Below are positions 18,921-28,107 of a DNA stretch of 64,000 nucleotides, in pieces. The notes beneath the pieces are model-generated. The model was not told the DNA's origin and did not search any database. It saw nothing but the letters and a program-made list of their open reading frames with translations. The DNA comes from Aquimarina mycalae (lineage in GTDB: Bacteria > Bacteroidota > Bacteroidia > Flavobacteriales > Flavobacteriaceae): assembly GCF_029906345.1 (NCBI RefSeq), contig NZ_JARYGY010000003.1, forward strand, positions 186,001 through 250,000, read 5' to 3'. Position numbers and translations under genes: made by a program. The first letter of the stretch is position 1. Each line of letters opens with the position of its first letter.

Positions 18921-19967
18921 TCATATCCTTTTTAGTGCTTCAATTAATTTTTTATTCTCTAAACTTGTTCCTATGGTTAATCGCAATGTATTTTCACATA
19001 GCGGCTGAGTTGTCCTATTACGAATAACAATACCTTCTTTAAGTAATTGATTATACCGTTTGTCTGCATCATCTACTTTTACCAATATAAAATTAGCATC
19101 TGTTTTATATACTTCTTTAATCAATTTTATATCCTTCAAATTAGCTATCATTTTTTTTCTTTCAGTAAGAATATTTTCAACCTCAGATTGAACAGATGTC
19201 ACATCAAGTACACGTTCTAATGCTTTTTGCTGTGTCAATTCATTTACATTATATGGTGGCTTAATCTTATTTAATACTGAAATGACCTCTTGCGATGCAT
19301 AACACAGTCCTAATCTGATACCAGCCATACCATATGCCTTAGATAATGTCTGCGTTACTACTAGATTTGGATATTTTTCTATATTATTAATCCAACTTTG
19401 TTCAGTTGAAAAATCAATGTACGCTTCATCAACTACTACCAAACCTTTAAAATTTTCCAAAATTTCAATCATCTTTTCATTAGAGAAAGAATTTCCAGTT
19501 GGATTATTAGGAGAACATAAAAATATAATCTTTGTAAACTCATTTACCTTTTCCAAAATTTTGGAAACATTAGGCTCGAAGTCTTTATTCAATACTACTT
19601 CTTGTTCTTTAATATTATTAATATTGGCAAGTACTTTATACATACCATATGTTGGAGGTAACGTAATAATGTTATCTCTACTAGGCTCACAAAAAGCTCT
19701 AAATAAAAGATCCAAGACTTCGTCACTACCATTCCCTAATAGGATGTTTGAAGAAGTTACACTTTTTTGTTGGGCTAATACTTCTTTAAGGCTACGCTGT
19801 TGAGGGTCTGGATATCTATTCACTCCATTTTCGTATGGGTTTTCATTTGCATCCAGAAAAATCATTTTAGAACCATCTGAAACATACTCATCACGAGCAG
19901 ATGAATAAGGTTTTAAACCTAATACATTAGCTCTTGTCAATTGATTTATATCAAACATAGTTTTCAT
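18921..19967 (-). CDS. hisC: Histidinol-phosphate aminotransferase
   Basis: PLP-dependent class I/II aminotransferase, 348 residues. Substrate and cofactor signatures: DANENPYENGVNRYPDP, LGNGSDEVLDLL, FLCSPNNPTGN, VVDEAYIDF, and the PLP lysine in TLSKAYGMAGIRLG. Two in-frame ATG codons exist (19967 and 19958); the second (MFDINQLTR) matches the usual N-terminus and may be the real start. It follows the DUF3667-like gene by 65 bp. Confidence 0.96.
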   Translation of the reverse strand: MKTMFDINQLTRANVLGLKPYSSARDEYVSDGSKMIFLDANENPYENGVNRYPDPQQRSLKEVLAQQKSVTSSNILLGNGSDEVLDLLFRAFCEPSRDNIITLPPTYGMYKVLANINNIKEQEVVLNKDFEPNVSKILEKVNEFTKIIFLCSPNNPTGNSFSNEKMIEILENFKGLVVVDEAYIDFSTEQSWINNIEKYPNLVVTQTLSKAYGMAGIRLGLCYASQEVISVLNKIKPPYNVNELTQQKALERVLDVTSVQSEVENILTERKKMIANLKDIKLIKEVYKTDANFILVKVDDADKRYNQLLKEGIVIRNRTTQPLCENTLRLTIGTSLENKKLIEALKRI

Positions 19968-20032
19968 TAACTATTTGTTTCTATTTAGTATTATTATTTA
20001 TAGTCACTTTTACTAATTATAATTTAAGAAAA

Positions 20033-20893
20033 TTAGGTATTCAAAATTTTAATTGCAACTACTACTATTACGCTAATTATAAAAACTACAATCATTAAAA
20101 TTATAACGGTTATTAGTAATATTCCTAAAAACTTTAACAACATTAAAAATGAACGTAACCAAGAAATCTCATACATTTTTTTATACGTAAACATGTAGTA
20201 AAAAATTGTAACCAAAATACTAATCGGATATAGCGATGGGTTTACCAAAAAACTCAATCCAAAAAACAACAATGTAGATAGTGTTGAAAACCCTTGTATA
20301 TATGAATTTATAACTAAATGTTCTGCATAATTAAAACGTTTTCTACCAAAAGTCAAAAACGCCATATATGTATATAATGGCATGGTTAACAAAACCATGA
20401 TATTGAAATACTTTACGGTAAATTCACTATATTTTTTATTGGTCTCTACTTGATTATTTTTGAACTCTATATACTTCTGATTGTATTCTTCTGAAGTAAA
20501 ATAACTTTCAGGTTTTTCTTTATCTATTCTTTCTATAGAATTAAACATGGTCTCATAAAAAGAATCATTTATCATAGCAGAAGATAAATCCGCGTATTCT
20601 TCAGAAAAAGAATTAAAGAGAAATGTAATCAGTCCCACACCAATAGCCAGAAACGTAAATGGTGCTATAAACTTCTTTCTTGTTCCATCAATATAGTTTT
20701 TAACCACAACATCTGGATGCATAAAAAAGATTCTAAGGGTTTTAAAGTATTTATTATCCCATCCAACAACGTCATTAAAAAAATCTTTTCTTAACTTCTT
20801 CGTAGTAATACGTTCTCTGATCACTTTGGCTCCACAACCATAACAAAAATCAGCATTTTCTATTAAAGTACTATTACAATTTTTACAATCCAT
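20033..20893 (-). CDS. DUF3667-like zinc-ribbon membrane protein
   Basis: 286-residue protein with an N-terminal zinc ribbon (CKNC ... CYGC, cysteines spaced CxxC-x14-CxxC at residues 3-23) followed by a conserved soluble stretch and about five hydrophobic segments: ~75-96, ~168-190, ~203-222, ~228-246 and ~252-284. This layout fits the DUF3667 family, of unknown function and common in Bacteroidota. It sits between hisD and hisC on the same strand with 65- and 50-bp gaps. It is therefore either an accidental passenger of the his operon or has its own promoter. No histidine-related function can be inferred. Confidence 0.8.
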   Translation of the reverse strand: MDCKNCNSTLIENADFCYGCGAKVIRERITTKKLRKDFFNDVVGWDNKYFKTLRIFFMHPDVVVKNYIDGTRKKFIAPFTFLAIGVGLITFLFNSFSEEYADLSSAMINDSFYETMFNSIERIDKEKPESYFTSEEYNQKYIEFKNNQVETNKKYSEFTVKYFNIMVLLTMPLYTYMAFLTFGRKRFNYAEHLVINSYIQGFSTLSTLLFFGLSFLVNPSLYPISILVTIFYYMFTYKKMYEISWLRSFLMLLKFLGILLITVIILMIVVFIISVIVVVAIKILNT

Positions 20894-20943
20894 ATATTCT
20901 ATTTTAAAACACTATGGTGTTACTTTTTTAATATGAGAATACA

Positions 20944-22227
20944 TTATTTTAAACTTTCTATTCTTAAGGTAACTGCATTTTTATGAGCTTGTAAACCTTC
21001 TGCTGCAGCCATTATTTCAATAGCATTACCTATATTTTTAATTCCTTGTTCTGATATTTTCTGAAATGTCATTGATTTCATAAAACTATCCAGATTCACG
21101 CCGCTATACTGCTTAGCATATCCATTAGTCGGCAATGTATGGTTAGTTCCTGAAGCATAATCTCCAGCGCTTTCTGGAGTATAATTTCCAATAAAAACAG
21201 AACCAGCATTCATTATATTATCAACATAAAAATCTTGATCGGCTACACAAACAATAAAGTGTTCAGGACCATATTCATTAATCAACTCAATTGCTTCGGC
21301 ATCATTTTCGACATAAATAAGTTTAGAATTATCTATCGCCGCTTCTGCAATTTCTTTTCTTGGTAACACATTACATTGTTTGGTAATTTCTTTTTCTACG
21401 TCTTCGAGTAGTGTTTTTGATGTAGTAATTAAAATTACCTGACTATCCTTACCGTGTTCTGCTTGGCTTAGTAAATCTGAAGCCACAAAAGAAGCATTTG
21501 CCGTATCATCAGCCACAACTAACAACTCACTAGGACCAGCAGGCATATCAATAGCAACTCCAAACTTTGTAGCTAACTGTTTAGCCACTGTTACAAATTG
21601 GTTTCCTGGACCAAAAATCTTATAAACTTGAGGTATTGTTTCGGTTCCAAACGTCATTCCTGCAATTGCTTGAATTCCTCCTACTTTAAAAATGTTCGTT
21701 ACTCCACACAGATTCGCAGCATATAATATTGCTGGATTTATTTTTCCATCTTTATCAGGTGGTGAACACAACACTATTTCTTTACAACCTGCAATATTAG
21801 CAGGTACTGCAAGCATTAAAATTGTAGAAAATAATGGAGCAGTTCCTCCAGGAATATATAGTCCTACTTTCTGGATAGGTCTTTTTTCTTGCCAACAGGA
21901 AACTCCATCAATGGTATCTACTGATATTTTATCTGTTTTCTGAGCAGCATGAAAAGCTTCTATATTTGATTTTGCCAATACAATGGCTTCCTTTAATTCT
22001 TTACTAACTAAATTCTGAGCTTCCTGTATTTCTTCTGATGATACTAACATAGAATCCAGGGTCACTTTGTCAAATTTTTGAGTATATCGATCAATTGCTT
22101 TGTTTCCTTCGGTCTTCACTTCATCAAAAACATTTAAAACAATATTTTCAATATCTGCAACTGTTTGTGTGGGTCTTTTTAGCAACTCAGACCAGGTATT
22201 TCTTTCTGGTTTATATATTTTTTTCAT
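20944..22227 (-). CDS. hisD: Histidinol dehydrogenase
   Basis: NAD- and Zn-dependent enzyme for the last two steps from histidinol to histidine; 427 residues, the family's usual length. Seen: YIPGGTAPLFSTILMLA, GCKEIVLCSPPD, KIFGPGNQFVTVAK, IDMPAGPSELLV, LLSQAEHGKDSQ, ENDAEAIELINEYGPEHF, and the C-terminal SAGDYASGTNHTLPT. Its ATG overlaps the acetyltransferase stop codon (ATGA), so the two are translationally coupled. Confidence 0.97.
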   Translation of the reverse strand: MKKIYKPERNTWSELLKRPTQTVADIENIVLNVFDEVKTEGNKAIDRYTQKFDKVTLDSMLVSSEEIQEAQNLVSKELKEAIVLAKSNIEAFHAAQKTDKISVDTIDGVSCWQEKRPIQKVGLYIPGGTAPLFSTILMLAVPANIAGCKEIVLCSPPDKDGKINPAILYAANLCGVTNIFKVGGIQAIAGMTFGTETIPQVYKIFGPGNQFVTVAKQLATKFGVAIDMPAGPSELLVVADDTANASFVASDLLSQAEHGKDSQVILITTSKTLLEDVEKEITKQCNVLPRKEIAEAAIDNSKLIYVENDAEAIELINEYGPEHFIVCVADQDFYVDNIMNAGSVFIGNYTPESAGDYASGTNHTLPTNGYAKQYSGVNLDSFMKSMTFQKISEQGIKNIGNAIEIMAAAEGLQAHKNAVTLRIESLK

Positions 22228-22643
22228 AATTTCTTTTGATAGTGGAAAGCGATACGTTCATACCCTAGGTTTTCCCAAAACTGTTGTCCTGCTTTATTTC
22301 CTGTATACACATTTAATTCAGAAGCAATGCACCCTTTGGATTTTGCATATTCGAAAATCCAATTCATCAACAATTTTCCAATACCTTTTCCTTGATATTC
22401 TGGTAAAACATATACGTTATCAGGTTCTACATGACGGCCAATATAATATTTAGTCAAAAACCACATTCCAGAGATACCAACTAATAATGTTTTGTCATAA
22501 ACACCAACACATTCATAACCTGAAGAGATCATTTCTCGAAGCCGTGATTTTAGTTCTTCTAGAGGTATTTTATTATTAAGTTCTTGCAACAGCGGCAACA
22601 CAACCTCGATATTTTTCTCTGGTATAAGCTTAATATCAAACAT
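22224..22643 (-). CDS. GNAT-family N-acetyltransferase inside the his operon
   Basis: 139-residue GCN5-related acetyltransferase. The acetyl-CoA-binding motif A is visible as VLPEYQGKGIGKLLM, followed by the AKSKGCIASELNVYTGNKAGQQFWENLGYE signature helix and strand. I start it at the ATG at 22643 because it overlaps the hisG stop codon as TAATG; a longer frame would begin inside hisG with a non-ATG codon. Its end overlaps hisD (ATGA). Coupling on both sides means it is made in step with hisG and hisD. Substrate unknown; acetylation of histidinol or another intermediate is a guess only. Confidence 0.88.
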   Translation of the reverse strand: MFDIKLIPEKNIEVVLPLLQELNNKIPLEELKSRLREMISSGYECVGVYDKTLLVGISGMWFLTKYYIGRHVEPDNVYVLPEYQGKGIGKLLMNWIFEYAKSKGCIASELNVYTGNKAGQQFWENLGYERIAFHYQKKL

Positions 22644-23500
22644 TACAACACCATTTTTTCTATTGGGCAAACTAAAATACCTTCAGCTCCTTCAGCTTTT
22701 AATTCATCTAAAATATCCCAAAACTTATTCTTCTCTACAACGGTATGTATCGAACTCCATCCTTTTTCTGCAAGTGGTAATACTGTTGGACTACGCATTC
22801 CTGGAAGAATATCCACAATGCGATCAATTTTATCATTAGGAGCATTAAGCAACACATATTTAGATGCTCTCGCCTTTAGTACTGCCTGTATTCTAAATTG
22901 TAATTTTTCAAGAATCTCTCTATTGTCATCACTTATATTTGGAGAAACTGCTAATACAGCTTCTGAAGTAAGCATGACTTCTACTTCTTTCAGGTTATTT
23001 TTAAACAAAGTACTACCACTAGATACGATATCACAGATAGCATCTGCTAAACCAATATTGGGTGCTATCTCTACAGATCCTGAAATCTGGTGTAATTCGG
23101 CAGAAATCCCTTTGTTACTTAAATATTCCTTCACCGTATTCGGATATGAGGTTGCTATTCTTTTTCCATCAAGATCTTTTATAGAAGTATACTTTACATC
23201 TTTAGGAACGGCTAAAGAAACTTTACATTTAGAAAAATTTAGCCTTTCTGCAATGGTGATATCTTTGCCTTTTTCTACCAATACATTTTCTCCAATAATA
23301 GCAATATCCACTACTCCATCTCGCAGATATTGTGGTATATCTCCATTTCTAAGAAACATAACTTCCATAGGAAAATTTCTTGTTGCAGCTTTTAATTGAT
23401 CTTTACCATTATCAATAGAAATTCCACAATCCTTTAGAATTTGAACAGAATCCTGATTAAGTCTTCCACTTTTTTGAATAGCAATTTTAATTTTTGACAT
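22643..23500 (-). CDS. hisG: ATP phosphoribosyltransferase (long form)
   Basis: First committed step of histidine synthesis: ATP plus PRPP to phosphoribosyl-ATP. The 285 residues include the C-terminal ACT-like regulatory domain (~210-285; MLNAPNDKIDRIVDILPGM ... SIHTVVEK) that binds histidine, so this is the HisG-long form with feedback inhibition and no HisZ. Catalytic part: KIAIQKSGRLNQ, VDIAIIGENVL, RIATSYPNTVKEYL, and the PRPP loop DAICDIVSSGSTL. First structural gene of the operon, 113 bp after the His-rich leader peptide and just after the attenuator hairpin. Confidence 0.97.
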   Translation of the reverse strand: MSKIKIAIQKSGRLNQDSVQILKDCGISIDNGKDQLKAATRNFPMEVMFLRNGDIPQYLRDGVVDIAIIGENVLVEKGKDITIAERLNFSKCKVSLAVPKDVKYTSIKDLDGKRIATSYPNTVKEYLSNKGISAELHQISGSVEIAPNIGLADAICDIVSSGSTLFKNNLKEVEVMLTSEAVLAVSPNISDDNREILEKLQFRIQAVLKARASKYVLLNAPNDKIDRIVDILPGMRSPTVLPLAEKGWSSIHTVVEKNKFWDILDELKAEGAEGILVCPIEKMVL

Positions 23501-23540
23501 TATCTTTTTAGTTGTTGTGTTTGATCAGTTCGAAACAAGC

Positions 23541-23580
23541 TTTAAAACAAAAAACCCGTTTGAAAATGCTCAAACGGGTT
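23541..23580 (-). terminator. his attenuator terminator hairpin
   Basis: On the minus strand AACCCGTTTGA and TCAAACGGGTT form a perfect 11-bp stem with a 6-base loop, followed by TTTTGTTTT. It lies between the His leader peptide and hisG, exactly where an attenuator terminator belongs. Confidence 0.88.
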
Positions 23581-23612
23581 ATTATATATGATTAACTTAT
23601 ACACATATCAAC

Positions 23613-23669
23613 TTACCACGCCTGGGCGGAGATGTAAGAATGATGATGATGTACAAGAATATTTTTCAT
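23613..23669 (-). CDS. hisL: Histidine operon leader peptide
   Basis: An 18-codon frame on the minus strand reads MKNILVHHHHSYISAQAW and then stops. Four consecutive CAT codons make it a classic His-sensing leader peptide: ribosome stalling at scarce His-tRNA should change folding of the downstream RNA and prevent the hairpin at 23553-23580 from forming. The GC-rich stretch around its last codons (CCGCCCAGGCG) is conspicuous in this AT-rich region and is a candidate for the alternative pairing. Predicted from sequence; the mechanism is known for his operons elsewhere. Confidence 0.88.
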   Translation of the reverse strand: MKNILVHHHHSYISAQAW

Positions 23670-23836
23670 GGTCTTCTTTAATTCTTTGCGAATGTATAAA
23701 AAATATTTTTTTCTGAAAATGTATTTCAGCTTAAATTTTTGCAATTCATCTTTTTTCCAAGTATAAATATCTCAATCATAATAATTTAATAAAAACATTT
23801 TTATAACTTTAAAAGACTAATACTAATCATCAACAT

Positions 23837-24751
23837 ATGAAAAATTTAATTTCGTTCCTTATTTTTCTCTTGTTCGCTTTATTGGGGATGTGGTGGTACT
23901 ACTCCTGTAATTGGTGTCTCGGAGATAGAAATAAAGGATCTTCTATTGTAGAAGAACAAATTGATCCTGAAGCAGAAGCCAAAGCCAAAAAGGCTTATGA
24001 GGATAGTTTAGCGCTAGCTCATGGGCTATATGCTAAGGATAATCAAAATGCTGATATTTTCAGGTATCCTGAAAATTTGCAAATAAACAATACTGACTTC
24101 GAGGTATATATACCAGATGGTATTCAAGGTTTTGAAGATAAAATTGCTAATTATCTTGGGCAACATCAGGATCAAGAATTGGTTATTTATGGTTATGAAA
24201 CCTCTACAGAAAGTGAAATGGATACAATTCATGGAGTTTCAAGGGCAAATTTCATTAAAGACCTTTTAGTGAATGCTGGTATCAATGGAGATCGAATTGT
24301 TTCTAAAGCGAAATTACATAACTACGAGTATGATGCTAACGGTACATATGATGGAGGAATCCTTTTATATTTTAACAAAATAGATGCTTCCAGATTAAAG
24401 GAAGTTGAAAAAGGTATCGCAAATAAAACTTTATACTCAGATTTTGGTTCCAAAGAATTTAAACCCGATGCAACCCTTACAAATTATGCATTGGAACTAA
24501 AAACTTACCTTGATAAATATCCAGATAAAAATGTCATAATTACTGGACATACCGATGATATTGGTAGCGATAAAGACAATCTATATTTTGGATCAGTCAG
24601 AGCAAAAAATGTAAAGCAATACTTAGTTTCTAAAGGTATTTCTGCAAACAGACTCACAGCTAACTCCAAAGGGGAATCAAGTCCGATAGTTCCTAATGAC
24701 AATGAAGAAAACAAAGCAAAAAACAGAAGAATAGAAATAATTGTAAACTAA
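23837..24751 (+). CDS. OmpA-like inner-membrane/periplasmic protein
   Basis: 304-residue protein with one N-terminal hydrophobic segment (~3-22, followed by CNWC) that probably acts as an anchor. It has two OmpA-like halves. The first (~75-190; YIPDGIQGFEDKIANYLG, LVIYGYETSTES, RANFIKDLLVNAGI) is degenerate. The second (~200-304; DFGSKEFKPDATLTNYALELKTYL, ITGHTDDIGS, GSVRAKNVKQYLVSKGI, NRRIEIIV) is a good OmpA peptidoglycan-binding domain. The duplicated layout suggests an internal gene duplication. It is followed 12 bp later by a membrane HhH protein, so the two form an operon. Confidence 0.88.
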   Translation: MKNLISFLIFLLFALLGMWWYYSCNWCLGDRNKGSSIVEEQIDPEAEAKAKKAYEDSLALAHGLYAKDNQNADIFRYPENLQINNTDFEVYIPDGIQGFEDKIANYLGQHQDQELVIYGYETSTESEMDTIHGVSRANFIKDLLVNAGINGDRIVSKAKLHNYEYDANGTYDGGILLYFNKIDASRLKEVEKGIANKTLYSDFGSKEFKPDATLTNYALELKTYLDKYPDKNVIITGHTDDIGSDKDNLYFGSVRAKNVKQYLVSKGISANRLTANSKGESSPIVPNDNEENKAKNRRIEIIVN

Positions 24752-24763
24752 ATAACTACAACT

Positions 24764-25252
24764 ATGTTAGATTTTTTAAACGAAGCAAATTGGTGGTGCC
24801 TTCTACTATTGTTATTCATAGCCTTCTTATTAGGTTGGCTTTTATCAAGGTGGTCACTCAAAAATAAATATAAAGCAGACTTAGATAAATGTTTAAGAGA
24901 AAAAGAAAAGCTTAGAAATGCCAGTATGAACTATAAAAAGGCGAATACTACTTTTAGTAATCCCGTAGCTGTTATCCCTGCAGAAACAGAATCAAATGAT
25001 GAAAAACCTAAGCTTAATTTTGCAAGTTTTGGTACAGCAGATGAATCTCAAAAAGATGATCTGAAATTGATTAGTGGTGTTGGTCCTTTTATTGAGAAAA
25101 AATTAAATAGTATTGGAATTTATACTTTTGATCAAATTAGCAAATTCACCAAAGAAGATATTGATACTGTTACCGAATTGATTCAGTTTTTCCCTGGAAG
25201 AATTGAACGAGATAATTGGAAGGATCAAGCAAATACTCTGAAAAATAAATAG
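24764..25252 (+). CDS. Membrane protein with C-terminal helix-hairpin-helix domain
   Basis: 162 residues. One transmembrane helix (~10-30, WWCLLLLLFIAFLLGWLL) is followed by a basic coiled stretch, a low-complexity linker and a C-terminal helix-hairpin-helix domain (~98-162): LKLISGVGPFIEKKLNSIGIYTFDQI, then FFPGRIERDNWKDQA. This resembles the 'predicted flap endonuclease-1-like' HhH family (COG3743 type) that often occurs next to OmpA-like proteins. A direct role in DNA repair is doubtful because of the anchor; the HhH fold may serve in protein contacts. Second gene of a two-gene operon that ends at a terminator. Confidence 0.82.
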   Translation: MLDFLNEANWWCLLLLLFIAFLLGWLLSRWSLKNKYKADLDKCLREKEKLRNASMNYKKANTTFSNPVAVIPAETESNDEKPKLNFASFGTADESQKDDLKLISGVGPFIEKKLNSIGIYTFDQISKFTKEDIDTVTELIQFFPGRIERDNWKDQANTLKNK

Positions 25253-25283
25253 TAGTAACACAAACCACACTTCTATCTATTAA

Positions 25284-25317
25284 AACCTCTAAAGTAAATA
25301 TACTTAGAGGTTTTTTT
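25284..25317 (+). terminator. Rho-independent terminator after the OmpA-like/HhH operon
   Basis: AACCTCTAA and TTAGAGGTT form the stem, followed by a run of seven T. It lies 32 bp after the HhH gene stop. Confidence 0.85.
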
Positions 25318-25377
25318 GATTCCTATAAGTATGATAAAAAAATAGTAGATTTACGAAATCTAACTAACTTATATTTT

Positions 25378-27156
25378 ATGTCATTATCTACACTGGATTG
25401 GATTATCATTCTTAGTTTCTTTGTCATTTTTGCCATTCTTGGAATTGCCGTTTCTAAGAAATCAGGAGAAAACGCACAAGAGTTCTTCTTATCAGGAAGA
25501 AATATGCCTTGGTGGTTGTTAGGGATTTCTATGGTGGCTACTACTTTTTCGGCAGATACACCTAATCTGATAACTGATATTGTGAGACAGAATGGAATTT
25601 CTGGGAATTGGGTTTGGTGGGCTTTCTTGCTTACAGGAATGCTTACTGTTTTTGTCTATGCAAAGCTTTGGCGTAGATCAGAAGTACTTACTGATCTCGA
25701 ATTTTATGAGATACGATATAGTGGTAAAGCAGCGGCTTTTCTTAGAGGTTTTAGAGCTATTTATCTAGGCGTATTTTTTAATGTTATGATTATGGCTTCG
25801 GTTTGTCTTGCTGCTATTAAAATCGGAGGAGTTTTGTTCGGTTTAGCGCCTTGGCAATGTGTATTATATGCATCAGTAATCACTGTATTATATAGTGCTT
25901 TGGGAGGATTAAGAGGTGTTATATTTACAGATTTTTTACAATTTATTGTAGCTATGATTGGATCAATCGCCGCTGCATATTATTTAATTAATCTTCCTGA
26001 AGTTGGTGGTTTATCAAACCTGTTGGAACATACTAACGTTAAGGATAAACTTAATTTTTTACCAGATTTTAATGATACCAAAACTTTAATCCCTTTATTA
26101 GTAATACCTCTGGCAGTTCAATGGTGGAGTGTTTGGTATCCTGGTGCTGAACCTGGAGGTGGTGGCTATATTGCACAACGAATGTTATCTGCTAAGGACG
26201 AAAAAAATGCAATAGGAGCCACACTTTTATTCAATATAGCACATTATGCTTTAAGGCCTTGGCCTTGGATATTAATAGCCTTAATATCTCTGGTAGTTTT
26301 TCCAGAATTAGATACTATACAACAAGCATTTCCTAATGTAGATTCTAGCATCATAGGTCATGATTTAGCCTATCCAGCAATGTTAACCAAACTACCAAGT
26401 GGGTTATTAGGTATCGTTGCTGCTTCGTTAGTAGCTGCTTTTATGAGTACTATTTCTACTCATTTGAATTGGGGTTCTTCATACATCGCCATTGATTTTT
26501 ACAAACGATTCATTTCTCCTGAGGCTACTGAAAAAAAATTAGTTAATATAGGTCGTCTTAGTACTATAGTATTAATGGTTTTTGCAGCATTAATCGCGCT
26601 GGCTTTAGAAAGCGCATTAAGCACGTTTAATATCTTATTACAAATCGGAGCTGGAACTGGATTAATTTTTATTCTAAGATGGTTTTGGTGGCGTATTAAT
26701 GCATATAGTGAAATCACTGGTATGATTGTTTCTTTTGTTATAGCCCTATGGTTTGAATTTGCTCACGAAGCTGTTTTTGGATCGAGATTAGAAGGATATC
26801 AGGAATTAGTAATTGGTGTGATCTTTACTACCATCAGTTGGATTACTGCAACATTAATTACTAAACCAACGGATAGTGATACTCTGAGTAAATTTTACAA
26901 TAAAGTAAAACCTTATGGTATTGGTTGGAATGGTTTTAAATCCAAAATATCACAAACCGATATTAACCTTGATAAAAGTACTGATAAGTTCACCATTGAC
27001 CTCGCTTCAATGCTTCTAGGAGTATTGTTAGTCTATTGTGCCTTATTCGCTACTGGATATTTTATATATGGAAATATTACCAGTGCATTAATACTATCTG
27101 CTATTACAATTACTGCAGTATTAATCTTAATGAGAATTAGAAGAAAACGTTCTTGA
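25378..27156 (+). CDS. Sodium:solute symporter (SSS family)
   Basis: Inner-membrane transporter of 592 residues with about 13-15 hydrophobic helices. Family features: N-terminal DWIIILSFFVIFAILGI, FFLSGRNMPWWLLGISMVATTFSADTPNL (Na+ site region), SALGGLRGVIFTDFLQF, GGGGYIAQRMLSAKDEKNA, and SLVAAFMSTISTHLNWGSSY (second Na+ site). The substrate cannot be read from the sequence; sugars, sialic acid and myo-inositol are among those transported by related members. No catabolic genes are adjacent, so the neighbourhood does not help. It stands alone behind a terminator. Confidence 0.93.
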   Translation: MSLSTLDWIIILSFFVIFAILGIAVSKKSGENAQEFFLSGRNMPWWLLGISMVATTFSADTPNLITDIVRQNGISGNWVWWAFLLTGMLTVFVYAKLWRRSEVLTDLEFYEIRYSGKAAAFLRGFRAIYLGVFFNVMIMASVCLAAIKIGGVLFGLAPWQCVLYASVITVLYSALGGLRGVIFTDFLQFIVAMIGSIAAAYYLINLPEVGGLSNLLEHTNVKDKLNFLPDFNDTKTLIPLLVIPLAVQWWSVWYPGAEPGGGGYIAQRMLSAKDEKNAIGATLLFNIAHYALRPWPWILIALISLVVFPELDTIQQAFPNVDSSIIGHDLAYPAMLTKLPSGLLGIVAASLVAAFMSTISTHLNWGSSYIAIDFYKRFISPEATEKKLVNIGRLSTIVLMVFAALIALALESALSTFNILLQIGAGTGLIFILRWFWWRINAYSEITGMIVSFVIALWFEFAHEAVFGSRLEGYQELVIGVIFTTISWITATLITKPTDSDTLSKFYNKVKPYGIGWNGFKSKISQTDINLDKSTDKFTIDLASMLLGVLLVYCALFATGYFIYGNITSALILSAITITAVLILMRIRRKRS

Positions 27157-27245
27157 TTTGATTGTATTTTCTTAAAGCAATAAAATCGTAGGAATTTACT
27201 TGTTATTTTTTTCTTATATTTAAGTAATTCTTACCCTAAGATTTT

Positions 27246-28097
27246 ATGAAAAAAATTATACTCCTTTGTCTTATAATACTTTCTGTTCAAATAAAGGCTC
27301 AAGAAAAAACGGTGGTGGTTGGTAATTCGACTACAACCTATGTAACTATTACTGAAGTTCAGAATACAGGAAACTGGACCGAAATTTCTTTAGAATTTAA
27401 GCCTACCAATGATATAAATGGTACTTTACATCCACCTACCAGCAGGTCTCCTTTTGTTCTTAGTGACCAAAAAGGCAATAGGTATGCTCTTAAAAATCAA
27501 ATGGGATGGGAAGGCCCAGATGCAGGAGGTTACGGAACAGTAAAACTAGTTCCTAATCAAAAAAAATATTTGAAATTATTTTTTAATAAATTAGAAAAAA
27601 TTGATGACATATATTCATTAACAGAACTTGGTTGTGAAAAAGGTTGTTGGAATTTTTATGACATTAGTCTAAAAGATAAAATCATAGAAACTCCTAAGAA
27701 GGAAAATGTATCCACTAAGTTTACCAGAACCTGGGTAGATTATAATGTCACCGAGGATGAAAAAAAAGGTATGCGCATTCATGCAGAATTCACAGTATTT
27801 AACTTGAAAGATACAGAATGTTATATGTTAGTGCGCTTTGCTGATAAGAATGAAAAATTTCTCACCACCACTAAAATAGCTTATAAAAATGTTTCTGGTC
27901 AGATTTCATTATATAAAAAGCTCACGCCAAAATTCGATAAAACTTATTATGCCGATGTAAATGTTTTTATGCCGTATACAGAATTTAATCTATCAAAAGA
28001 ATATCATGACTTGAAATATGATGTAGATTTGATTTACAAAGACGGAGGAATAATTAAACATTTTGAAATGGTAAGTTTTTACTACGACAATAAATAA
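27246..28097 (+). CDS. Secreted protein of unknown function
   Basis: 283 residues with a signal peptide (~1-18, IKA-Q). The mature part is beta-rich, contains two close cysteines (CEKGC) and a DRKGNRY-like stretch (SDQKGNRYAL), and has two halves: the first looks like a DUF4352-style immunoglobulin-like domain, the second (~155-283; FTRTWVDYNVTEDEKKGMRIHAEFTVF) resembles a domain of unknown function found in many Bacteroidota secreted proteins. No lipobox and no sorting domain. I do not recognise a specific function. It converges on the minus-strand gene at 28108. Confidence 0.7.
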   Translation: MKKIILLCLIILSVQIKAQEKTVVVGNSTTTYVTITEVQNTGNWTEISLEFKPTNDINGTLHPPTSRSPFVLSDQKGNRYALKNQMGWEGPDAGGYGTVKLVPNQKKYLKLFFNKLEKIDDIYSLTELGCEKGCWNFYDISLKDKIIETPKKENVSTKFTRTWVDYNVTEDEKKGMRIHAEFTVFNLKDTECYMLVRFADKNEKFLTTTKIAYKNVSGQISLYKKLTPKFDKTYYADVNVFMPYTEFNLSKEYHDLKYDVDLIYKDGGIIKHFEMVSFYYDNK

Positions 28098-28107
28098 TAT
28101 TTAATTA

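Noticed and set aside
22584..23399. A long plus-strand open frame of 271 codons
   Set aside because: It lies antisense to hisG, a clear gene with all family motifs, and its translation has no coherent domain or signal.
23837..25252. OmpA-like and HhH membrane proteins as a DNA-uptake or repair system
   Set aside because: The HhH domain alone suggests DNA binding, but the protein is membrane-anchored and no competence or nuclease genes are adjacent, so the reading is not supported.
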